A stretch of 64,000 bases of DNA, taken from assembly GCF_041468085.1 (NCBI RefSeq), contig NZ_CP121017.1, positions 1,281,501-1,345,500 on the forward strand, given 5' to 3'. This document shows, piece by piece, positions 57,700-64,000 of this stretch. The notes beneath the pieces are model-generated. The model searched no databases. It was not told where the DNA came from and saw only the letters and a program-made list of their open reading frames with translations. The position numbers and the translations under genes were made by a program. Origin of the DNA: Tistrella mobilis. Lineage in GTDB: Bacteria; Pseudomonadota; Alphaproteobacteria; Tistrellales; Tistrellaceae. Position 1 is the first letter of the stretch, and each line of letters starts with the position of its first letter.

Positions 57700-58424
57700 C
57701 CGCTCGCAAGACCGTCCCGCAGCGCCAAAGTTTCAACCAGGGAAGACAGTCCGCCGCCCTTCGTGCCATTCCGCTATGCAGCAAACGCAGAACGGACTTG
57801 CGCGGAACGGCGGGCTGCGTCATATTGGCGCACATCGTCGGACCGGACGACAAGACGGTCGCGACAGGCTGAAGGCGGAGCTGGGGAGGTTCGCCTGCGG
57901 CCTGATGGACGGAACGGCCGATGGCGGCCGCGCAGCGATGCGATTGCGGATACTCGATCACCCTGCCAGGCCTGGCAGCGCACACGACACCCCGAGGCGC
58001 GCGAGACACGCCCCGGATCCAGGCCCGGCCCCGGATTGACCTCCGGAATGGTGAGCGCCCGCATCGCGGCAGCATCCTTCGGGTGCTGCAGTCCTGAGGG
58101 GAGGGGAGGCCCCTTGCGGAACCGCTGCGCAGGCCCGTCGGCCGCTTCCGTCCTTCGCGCTTCCGCTGCGGCAGATGCTGCGCCGGGCCGAGGTGGTGCA
58201 GGAGGAAACGCTCGCCCTTTCCGGACGCCCGAAGATGGCGCCGGATGACCACAGGAGCAGCCGCAAGAGCTGCCGGCCCGGCACGAACCGGGCCTCGCGA
58301 CGAGACGCGCGAAACAGATAAAGACAGACAAGCTCAGCAGAGACTGACAGACCAGGACGACAGGCCCGGGCGGGGCCGGCCAGACATCCCCGCCCGGGCC
58401 TTTGCATGAAGAGGCCCGGCGGCC
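57700..58424. other. 725-nt region with no convincing protein gene
   Basis: Open frames exist on both strands, but they overlap one another, lack good ribosome sites, and read as low-complexity Arg/Pro/Ala sequence. A GC-rich inverted repeat (CCGGGCCT/AGGCCCGG, 58395-58420) sits at the right end next to the RNA gene terminator. I see no promoter that stands out. Confidence 0.45.
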
Positions 58425-58453
58425 AAAAAAAAGCCGGGCCCGAAGGCCCGGCT
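58425..58453 (-). terminator. Canonical intrinsic terminator of the candidate RNA
   Basis: On the minus strand AGCCGGGCC-TTCG-GGCCCGGCT followed by eight T. Perfect 9-bp stem with a stable UUCG tetraloop. Confidence 0.9.
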
Positions 58454-58592
58454 GAAGTCTGACAGGGAGGCTTCACGTCTGGGAGACGCAAAAAGGTCAG
58501 GGAGACCTGACATCCGGGGGGAGACCCGGACGCGGAAACAAGCGGGGGAGCCGCCGGCTTCCGTGGCATCGGAGGCTAACCTCGACGATGTT
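58425..58592 (-). ncRNA. Candidate small RNA with CUCCC hairpin loops
   Basis: A minus-strand transcript of about 165 nt. In order it would form GAGG/CCUC, GCGG-CUCCC-CCGC (58542-58554), CCGGG-UCUCCC-CCCGG (58514-58529), GUCAGG-UCUC-CCUGAC (58496-58511), CGUCU-CCC-AGACG (58476-58488) and then a canonical terminator. Five CUCCC motifs (plus-strand GGGAG at 58465, 58481, 58500, 58519, 58546) are complementary to Shine-Dalgarno sequences. A TATATG -10-like box (58599-58604) lies just upstream. No ORF explains the pattern. The transcription start is approximate. Confidence 0.6.
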
Positions 58593-58646
58593 GCAGTGCA
58601 TATAGGATGCCTGAGATCGAAGTGCCAGAGGCACGACGTCAGTTCA

Positions 58647-58676
58647 GCCATGCACGTTGTGCATGGCTTTCTTTTT
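58647..58676 (+). terminator. Intrinsic terminator on the plus strand
   Basis: GCCATGCAC-GTT-GTGCATGGC followed by TTTCTTTTT. It ends a rightward transcript whose source is unclear: msrP is almost 1 kb upstream, so a plus-strand RNA through the hairpin array is possible. A further small stem GTGCC-AGA-GGCAC is at 58623-58635. Confidence 0.8.
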
Positions 58677-58850
58677 GCACGTAAGCATTGTGACAGACGG
58701 ATGAAAAGCAGCAGGTCACCACTGCTTTACGCATCATGAACCAACGTCTCACGCCGTGTTGCGGACACATGATGCAATCCGGCCGTGAAACAACCGCCGC
58801 CGAGGCTGCATCGGTAGGCATCTCCCTGCATTGTTGATAATCTCTACCCC

Positions 58851-58865
58851 GGTGAACGGGTCACC
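58851..58865. promoter_or_regulatory. Inverted repeat before the binding-protein gene
   Basis: GGTGA-ACGGG-TCACC, 5-bp arms, 64 nt before the start codon. Possible operator of the binding-protein/sia operon. The surrounding 58677-58928 is lower in GC and contains no clear gene. Confidence 0.3.
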
Positions 58866-58928
58866 ATTGCCGTATCCCGTCATGTCACAGATGACCTTTG
58901 CGAGCGACAATCCGGGGGGATCAACTGC

Positions 58929-59741
58929 GTGCATCGGCTGATGAAGATGCTGGCGACGGCCGTCATCGTCGTGGCCGGTATCCTGGGGCAGGCGGTGATG
59001 GCGGCAGGTGCGGAACCGCAGGTGGTGAAGGTCGGGGGGTATCAGTTCGCCCCCTACATGTCGTTCGGCGAGGGCGGAGCGGAACCGCACGGGCTGACGG
59101 TGGATCTGATCGCCTTGCTGAACCAGGCGCAGGACAGATGGCGCTTCGAGCTGATGCCGACCACGCCGCTCCGGCGTTATGACGATTTCGCCCGCGGCCG
59201 CTTCGACGTGATGTTCTTCGAAATGGCCGGCTGGGGCTGGGGGCGCCGCGATATTCCGCTCGACGTGTCCGACACGATCGCGACCGATCGCGAAGTCTTC
59301 ATCGCGCAGCTTTACGCCGGCCGTGACAAATCCTGGTTCGGCAATGTGCGGGCAACCAAGATCGCTGCGATGCTGGGCTACCACTATGCTTTCGCGGATT
59401 TCGCCGGCGACCCCGATGAGATGCGGAAGCGCTTCGATCTGGTACTGGTCAACGACAATGCCGCGGTCATCGAACTGGTGCTGCTGGGCCGGGTGGAGGC
59501 GGGGGTGGTGACACAATCCTTCCTCAGCCGCTATCTTGCCGACCGGCCCAATGATCTGGCGCGGTTGCTGGTGTCGGATCAGGCCGATCAGCTCTATGAC
59601 CTGCGGGTACTGACCCGGCCGGGGCTGGATCCGGATGCGGCCGCGATCCGGGCGCTGCTTGTCCGGCTGGATCGTGCCGGCCAGCTTGCACCGCTCTGGC
59701 ACGCCTATGGGCTCGACCCGGCGCCGCTCAGGGAAGACTGA
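58929..59741 (+). CDS. Family 3 periplasmic solute-binding protein
   Basis: 270 residues. A signal peptide ends near QAVMAAGAE, followed by a two-lobed SBP_bac_3 domain (VKVGGYQFAPYMSFGEGG, LTVDLIALLNQAQ, FARGRFDVMFFEMAGWGWGRRDI, EAGVVTQSFLSRYLA). No ABC permease or ATPase is nearby, so it is more likely a sensor accessory than a transporter part. GTG start; an in-frame ATG is at 58941. It is followed 37 nt later by the SiaA-like phosphatase, so ligand sensing for that system is a reasonable inference. Confidence 0.8.
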   Translation: MHRLMKMLATAVIVVAGILGQAVMAAGAEPQVVKVGGYQFAPYMSFGEGGAEPHGLTVDLIALLNQAQDRWRFELMPTTPLRRYDDFARGRFDVMFFEMAGWGWGRRDIPLDVSDTIATDREVFIAQLYAGRDKSWFGNVRATKIAAMLGYHYAFADFAGDPDEMRKRFDLVLVNDNAAVIELVLLGRVEAGVVTQSFLSRYLADRPNDLARLLVSDQADQLYDLRVLTRPGLDPDAAAIRALLVRLDRAGQLAPLWHAYGLDPAPLRED

Positions 59742-59778
59742 AAGGGGAGGAACGGCGAGCGATGCGCCGGATGCGGGC

Positions 59779-61419
59779 ATGACGGAAAAACGCGAGACGC
59801 TGACCGGGGCGGTGATCGGCCGGCCACCGGCTGCGGGGGCGCCGAAGCGCTCGCTGGCCGCCAAGCTGTTCCGCCGCACCCTGCCGGTGGTGATGCTGAT
59901 CGTGCTGCTGATCCAGGGCAGCATCGCCTGGATCACCTGGACCGATCAGCGCCGGGCGCTGGAACGCCGCGCCGGCGTGCTGACCGACCTGACCGCAGCT
60001 GCCATCGCCACCCCGCTCTGGTATCTGGACCGCACGGTGTTCGAGCCGCAGGTCGAAGCCCTGATCAGCGACCGGGGCTTCCGCTACGCCCGGGTGCTGA
60101 ACGACAATGACGAGATGCTGTTCGAGACCGGCACCCCGCCCGAGGCGGGCAGCGGCGCGATCACCGTTTCGCGTGAAATCATAGAGCCGCAGGGGCATAT
60201 CAAGGCCGGTACGCTGGAAGTGGTGTTCGCCACCGACGAACTGAACCGGATCGCCATCCTGCAGGTGGCGACGGCCGCTTTTGCCGTGCTGCTTTTGACC
60301 GGCGCGCTGTCGATCACCGTGCAGTTCGCCATGCGCCGGCTTGTCGTCCAGCCGCTGGGGCGGATGCTGCGGGCGATGCGCCAGGTGGAGCATAAGAGCT
60401 GGACCACGCTCGACGAACCGGCGGATGACGAGCTGGGCCAGGCGGCTGCGGCCTTCAACCGCATGGTGGCCGGCCTTCGGGCCGGTGATGATGCCCGCCG
60501 GCTGCTGGAGGCGCTGCAGGACGCCCAGGCAGCGCTGGTTGAGAAGAATGTCGAGCTGGAGACCGCGAACCACCAGGTGATGGAGAGCATCCGCTATGCC
60601 CGTCGGATCCAGGAAGGCATCCTGCCCGATCCGACGGTTCTGGCGCCGGCGATGGCTGATGTCGCCCTGCTCTGGGAGCCGCTGGATGTGGTCGGCGGTG
60701 ACTATTGCTGGATGGAACGGCGCGATGGCAAATGCCTGATCCTGCTGGCGGATTGTACCGGCCACGGGGTGCCGGGCGCCTTCATGACCCTGGTCGTGGC
60801 CTCCGAGCTGCAGGCGATCCTGGATGTGGCGGGGGTGCCGGAGCCCGATCAAATTCTGGGCGCGCTGGACCGGCGCCTGCGCATGCGGCTGCGCCAGGAC
60901 CGACCGGATCCGGGCGGCCGCGATGCATCCGATGATGGGGTCGATGCTGCGGTCTGCATCTATGACGAGGCAACCGGCACGATCGCTTTCGCCGGCGCCG
61001 GCCTGTCGCTGACCGTGGTCGGCCCCGACGGCGTATCGTCGATCACCGGCGTACGCCGCAGTCTGGGCTATCGCAGCCTGCCGCCGCCGGGGCGCATTCC
61101 GGTTCACCTGCATCAGGTCCGGCCAGGGGAAAGCTTCCATCTCTGGACCGATGGTGTGACCGACCATGTCGGCGGGCCGTCGCGCCGGTTGTTCGGCCGC
61201 CGCCGGATGGCGGCCCTGCTGGCCACCCATGCCCATCTGCCGCTGGCGGAACGGCTGCAGGCACTGACGGTGGCGCTTGACGAATGGCGCGGCACGGAGG
61301 TCCGTCGCGATGACATGACCATGGTCGCTTTCCGGCCGCAGACGGCCGGGCCCCCGGCTGGCGGAGATCCGGCTGGCGGGGATCCGGTCACCAACAGTTC
61401 CAACGCCCCCAACCCCTGA
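59779..61419 (+). CDS. siaA: SiaA-like membrane PP2C phosphatase
   Basis: 546 residues. Membrane helix 1 (about 34-55), a periplasmic sensor domain, helix 2 (about 160-185), HAMP (RRLVVQPLGRMLRAMRQVEH), a coiled coil (ALVEKNVELETANHQVMESIRYARRIQ is the join), and a SpoIIE-type PP2C domain with metal-binding Asp in DVVGGDYCW, LADCTGHGVPGAFM and WTDGVTDHVGG. In Pseudomonas, SiaA dephosphorylates SiaC, releasing it to activate SiaD. The order of the next three genes is the same, so the same job is likely. The end is Pro/Gly-rich. Confidence 0.9.
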   Translation: MTEKRETLTGAVIGRPPAAGAPKRSLAAKLFRRTLPVVMLIVLLIQGSIAWITWTDQRRALERRAGVLTDLTAAAIATPLWYLDRTVFEPQVEALISDRGFRYARVLNDNDEMLFETGTPPEAGSGAITVSREIIEPQGHIKAGTLEVVFATDELNRIAILQVATAAFAVLLLTGALSITVQFAMRRLVVQPLGRMLRAMRQVEHKSWTTLDEPADDELGQAAAAFNRMVAGLRAGDDARRLLEALQDAQAALVEKNVELETANHQVMESIRYARRIQEGILPDPTVLAPAMADVALLWEPLDVVGGDYCWMERRDGKCLILLADCTGHGVPGAFMTLVVASELQAILDVAGVPEPDQILGALDRRLRMRLRQDRPDPGGRDASDDGVDAAVCIYDEATGTIAFAGAGLSLTVVGPDGVSSITGVRRSLGYRSLPPPGRIPVHLHQVRPGESFHLWTDGVTDHVGGPSRRLFGRRRMAALLATHAHLPLAERLQALTVALDEWRGTEVRRDDMTMVAFRPQTAGPPAGGDPAGGDPVTNSSNAPNP

Positions 61420-61476
61420 CGAACCGTAACGCGCCGACGTCGCATGCGATGTGGCATCTGTCCGAGGAGCCGAGAG

Positions 61477-62019
61477 GTGCTGGCCCGAGACCTTTACGAT
61501 TTCCGCACCCAGATACAGGCCAACAAGCTGATGCTGATCTACAGCGGCATCATGTCGGAAGGCATCCTGTTCTCGCTGGGCGAGGCGCTCCGCCGCAAGC
61601 TGGAGCAGGACGACACGGACCGCAACCTGACCCGCCGGGTGTTCTCGGTGTTCGTCGAGCAGGTCCAGAACATCATCCGTTATTCCGATGACGCCGACGG
61701 CCCCGCCGATGATGCCGCCCGCTCGGGCATCGTGACGGTGGGCAAGGAGGATGGCCGGTTCTTCGTGATCTGCGCCAATGTGATCGACGCCGCACGCGCG
61801 CCGCGCCTGAGGCAGCGGCTGGACGAGATCGCGGTTCTGTCTCCCGAGGAACTGAAGGCGCTCTATCGTCAGAAGCTCAAGGAAGACCCTGATGTCGACA
61901 GCAAGGGTGCGACGCTCGGCCTGATCGAGATCGCCCGTCGCGCCAGTGCCCCCATCGAGTATGATTTCTTCGAAATCGATGCTCAGACCACCTTCTATGG
62001 CCTCAAGGTGTTCATATGA
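61477..62019 (+). CDS. siaB: SiaB-like kinase (DUF6272)
   Basis: 180 residues. The N-terminus LYDFRTQIQANKLMLIYSGIMSEGILFSLGEALR and the N-box-like VFVEQVQNIIRYS are typical of SiaB, a GHKL-fold kinase that phosphorylates SiaC. A GTG start at 61477 has GAGGAG about 8 nt upstream; the frame opens 11 codons earlier without a site. It overlaps the siaC start by 4 nt. Confidence 0.88.
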   Translation: MLARDLYDFRTQIQANKLMLIYSGIMSEGILFSLGEALRRKLEQDDTDRNLTRRVFSVFVEQVQNIIRYSDDADGPADDAARSGIVTVGKEDGRFFVICANVIDAARAPRLRQRLDEIAVLSPEELKALYRQKLKEDPDVDSKGATLGLIEIARRASAPIEYDFFEIDAQTTFYGLKVFI

Positions 62020-62426
62020 CCGCTTCCGACTCTCCCCTCGCCATCGATCTCGCCGCCACCCACCGCTCACCGGCGGTGCGTTTCGACCCGGCTGCCGGCC
62101 GGTTCTCGATGGCGGGCGAGTCCTATCCCGAGGATGCCGCTGCCTTTTTCGGGCCGATCCTGTATGCCCTGCGCAGCTTTCTTGCTGAAGACGGGCCAAG
62201 CGTCACGGTCGACATCACGCTGGTCTATTTCAACTCGTCGAGTGCCAAGGCTTTGATGAATATTTTCCAGATGTTGGAAGAAACGGCGGCGGCAGGACGT
62301 TCAGTCACTGTAAACTGGCACTTCGCCCCGGATGATGAGACGATGGAGGAATTCGGGGAGGATTTTGCGTCCGACCTGGAGCACATCGACTTCGTCATGT
62401 GCGCGGACGGCGACAGTGGCGACTGA
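62016..62426 (+). CDS. siaC: SiaC-like partner-switch protein (DUF1987)
   Basis: 136 residues. The signature FNSSSAKALMNIFQMLEE lies in VDITLVYFNSSS; the phosphorylated residue of SiaC falls in this segment, and here it would be a Ser rather than the Thr of Pseudomonas. DUF1987 proteins bind and activate the SiaD cyclase when unphosphorylated. ATGA overlap with siaB. The C-terminus is acidic. Confidence 0.9.
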   Translation: MTASDSPLAIDLAATHRSPAVRFDPAAGRFSMAGESYPEDAAAFFGPILYALRSFLAEDGPSVTVDITLVYFNSSSAKALMNIFQMLEETAAAGRSVTVNWHFAPDDETMEEFGEDFASDLEHIDFVMCADGDSGD

Positions 62427-62441
62427 TCGGGATGACGTGAG

Positions 62442-63260
62442 ATGACCAGGCCCAAGGTGTCCAGGGTGAAGACCCTGCCCGAGCCGGCGACGACGGGGGA
62501 CTTCTCGCTCTTCGACCAGGAAGAGGCGATGATCGCCCAGAGTGAGGAGATGCTCCGCAAGCTGGAGGAGGTCTCCGACGGCGTGCGCACCCTGATGCGC
62601 GCCTATCGCCAGGGCTATCGGGAGCAGCGCCGTCTGGTCCGTCTTTCCGATCGTATGCAGGACGAACTGCGCCGTCTGAACCAGCGGCTGGAAGCCGAGG
62701 TCCGCGCGCGTGAAGCCCTGGCCCATCGGCTGGAGGCGCTGGCCGCGGTGGATGAACTGACGGGTGCCGCCACCCGCCGGCATTTCATGGATGTCGCGGC
62801 CCATCTGGCCGATCAGTGGCGCCATGAGGGTCGGTCGTCCGGCGTGATCATGGCCGATCTCGACCGCTTCAAGACGATCAACGACCGCTTCGGACATGCG
62901 GCCGGCGACGAGGCGCTGCGCCTGTTCGTGGGCCGGATGTCCGAGACGCTGCGGGAGGATGATCTGGTCGGCCGGTTGGGTGGAGAGGAGTTCGCGGTGC
63001 TGCTGCCGGGGATCGGCGCGGCAGAACTGGACGAGGTGGCAGAGCGCCTGCGCGCCGCCACCGCCGCCATTCGCATGCCCTGGAAGGGCGACGAGATCCG
63101 GCTGACGGCAAGCTTCGGTCTGGCGCGGTTCTCGGCCCCCGGCGACGATATCGACCGGGTGCTCTCCAGGGCCGACAAGGCGCTTTATGCCGCCAAGCGA
63201 TCCGGCCGCAACCGTGTCGCCACCGGTGACGACATCACCGAAGCGGCAGAGACCGACTGA
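62442..63260 (+). CDS. siaD: SiaD-like soluble diguanylate cyclase
   Basis: 272 residues. An N-terminal coiled coil (about 25-110), rich in Glu/Arg/Leu, precedes the GGDEF domain with RLGGEEFAVLLPG and MADLDRFKTINDRFGHAAGD. The inhibitory site R-x-x-D (REDD) stands five residues before GGEEF, so product feedback is expected, in contrast to the diguanylate cyclase at 35.3 kb. In the Sia system SiaC binds the coiled coil and turns on c-di-GMP synthesis. Confidence 0.93.
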   Translation: MTRPKVSRVKTLPEPATTGDFSLFDQEEAMIAQSEEMLRKLEEVSDGVRTLMRAYRQGYREQRRLVRLSDRMQDELRRLNQRLEAEVRAREALAHRLEALAAVDELTGAATRRHFMDVAAHLADQWRHEGRSSGVIMADLDRFKTINDRFGHAAGDEALRLFVGRMSETLREDDLVGRLGGEEFAVLLPGIGAAELDEVAERLRAATAAIRMPWKGDEIRLTASFGLARFSAPGDDIDRVLSRADKALYAAKRSGRNRVATGDDITEAAETD

Positions 63261-63272
63261 GTCTCTGCCGCC
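63244..63272 (+). terminator. Terminator of the sia operon
   Basis: Perfect 11-bp stem GCGGCAGAGAC/GTCTCTGCCGC with a 7-nt loop, overlapping the siaD stop codon; only a weak T-rich tail follows. Confidence 0.65.
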
Positions 63273-63294
63273 GGATCTTCGTCTTCGGGCGCCT

Positions 63295-64000
63295 TAGAGC
63301 CCGTCCGAGAAGTGATCTATAATTTCCGGCTCCTTGCGATTCTGCGCATCATGATCCGGATCATCGCGAGACGGAGGAATGCCAAAGCCATCGTGAGAGG
63401 TTCTCGAAGTCCTTGGCCAGCCTGCGGCAGCGGCCGAGCCATCCGAAGGTCCGTTCGACGATCCAGCGTTTGGGCAGAACCTGGAAGCCCTTGGCGGTAT
63501 CCGAACGCTTGACGATTTACAGGTGCCAGACACCGAGTTCACGCACGGCGGCAGCCGTGGCGGCCCCTGGTAGCCACCATCGGCGAAGATGCGCTCGATG
63601 AAGGGGAACAGGCGGCGGACCTCCTTCAGCACCGGCAACGCGCCGTCCCGATCCTGGATGTCGGCAGGCTGGATCTGCGCTTCCAGCATCATGCCGAGCG
63701 TGTCGACGACGATGTGCCGCTTCTTGCCTTTGACCTTTTTGCCCGCGTCGTAGCCCGACGGATCGATCCGCGCCAGCGTGCCATCCCATTCCCGCAGACC
63801 CGGATATTCATGCACCGCCGCTCCGCGGCGGCAGATCCTTGGGCGGAGCCCACCATTGGCAGCCGGTCATCAGCACATAGAACACGCCAATCAGAACGTC
63901 GCGGATATCGACCGTGCGCTGTTGACCACCCCGCTTCGCGGGCGGGATCAGCGGTTCGACCAGCACCCATTCTTCATCCGTCAGGTCGCTCGGGTATCTC
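63295..64000 (-). mobile_element. IS5-family insertion sequence, truncated by the window end
   Basis: The left end begins at the sequence TTAGAGCCCGTCCGAGAAGTG (split here as TTA plus GAGCCCGTCCGAGAAGTG), typical of IS5-group termini. It lies just after the sia terminator and contains one decayed transposase gene. The other end is outside the window. Confidence 0.75.
63317..63998 (-). pseudogene. Decayed IS5-family transposase
   Basis: Pieces of one DDE transposase lie in different frames: SDLTDEEWVLVEPLIPPAKRG and DVLIGVFYVLMTGCQWWAPPKDLPP at the start, HEYPGLREWDGTLARI then DPSGYDAGKKVKGKKRHIVVDTL and FADGGYQG in a second frame, and [28 protein letters not shown] in a third. About 60-70 bp around the usual IDSQSVK region are missing, one stop codon interrupts WHL-IVKRSD, and at least three frameshifts are needed. 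It cannot make a working transposase. Confidence 0.85.

Noticed and set aside
57766..58651. Several 100-200-codon open frames on both strands after msrP
   Set aside because: They overlap each other, lack ribosome sites and have Arg/Pro/Ser-biased sequence typical of noncoding GC-rich DNA.
58639..58821. A 60-codon minus-strand frame with Cys-rich sequence
   Set aside because: It runs through the plus-strand terminator stem and lacks a ribosome site; probably chance.

Overview
The window is GC-rich, densely coded chromosomal DNA from an alphaproteobacterium. Evidence for this is the RpoH with its FFNLR box, the petABC bc1 operon, a phasin, O2-dependent HemF, the CCA-enzyme/Nudix/DUF1285 block, and the uvrC-pgsA-moaDE gene order. 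A Rhodospirillales or Tistrella-like host fits, but the sequence alone cannot prove the genus. GTG starts and ATGA/TGATG stop-start overlaps are common.

Layout. 0-3.6 kb: small hypothetical gene, TPR lipoprotein, ispE, tRNA-Gln. 3.6-4.4 kb: VapBC toxin-antitoxin pair with a palindromic operator candidate. 4.5-7.7 kb: a regulator fused to an alpha/beta hydrolase, and an exported von Willebrand A protein followed by a 22-residue membrane microprotein. 7.7-14.3 kb (minus strand): a RiPP operon of the thiazole/oxazole-modified microcin (TOMM) class. It encodes a Cys-rich precursor, an E1-like cyclodehydratase partner, YcaO, a SagB-type dehydrogenase, an unrecognised 769-residue TPR/winged-helix protein and a papain-like peptidase. 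No exporter gene is adjacent. 14.5-17 kb: TetR regulator under a perfect 24-bp palindrome, and an AidB-type acyl-CoA dehydrogenase. 17-21 kb: Nudix, DUF1285, CoA-pyrophosphatase, DUF6111 and CCA-transferase genes. 21-23 kb: an unknown 329-residue protein divergent from an MFS transporter across two Fur-like sites. 23-28 kb: hemF, trmL and petABC.

28-32 kb: mtnP, mtnA and an aldolase-dehydrogenase fusion that together look like a methylthioadenosine salvage ('DHAP shunt') route. 32-36.5 kb: rpoH, TetR, phasin, CsaA-like protein, a membrane diguanylate cyclase and a small secreted protein. 36.5-40 kb: MarR-OmpR-EnvZ-type operon and ilvE. 40-42.5 kb: EF-hand protein, ECF sigma, anti-sigma and CnrX/Spy-like sensor in one overlapping operon. 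42.5-46.4 kb: a fused MoaD-MoaE (MoaX-like) protein, pgsA, and uvrC with a long acidic N-terminal extension. 46.7-55 kb: folB, a FolM-like reductase, an RND efflux pair and uvrB. 55-57.7 kb: an aspartate aminotransferase behind a structured leader, and msrP.

57.7-58.9 kb has no convincing protein gene. It contains a strong candidate small RNA (minus strand) whose hairpin loops show five CUCCC anti-Shine-Dalgarno motifs ahead of a canonical terminator. 58.9-63.3 kb: a periplasmic binding protein followed by a complete siaABCD-type partner-switch and c-di-GMP operon. 63.3-64 kb: a decayed IS5-family element running off the window.

The strongest candidates for something undescribed are the TOMM operon and the multi-hairpin RNA. 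The MoaD-MoaE fusion, the aldolase-SDR fusion next to mtnP-mtnA, and the Fur-box locus of unknown function come next.
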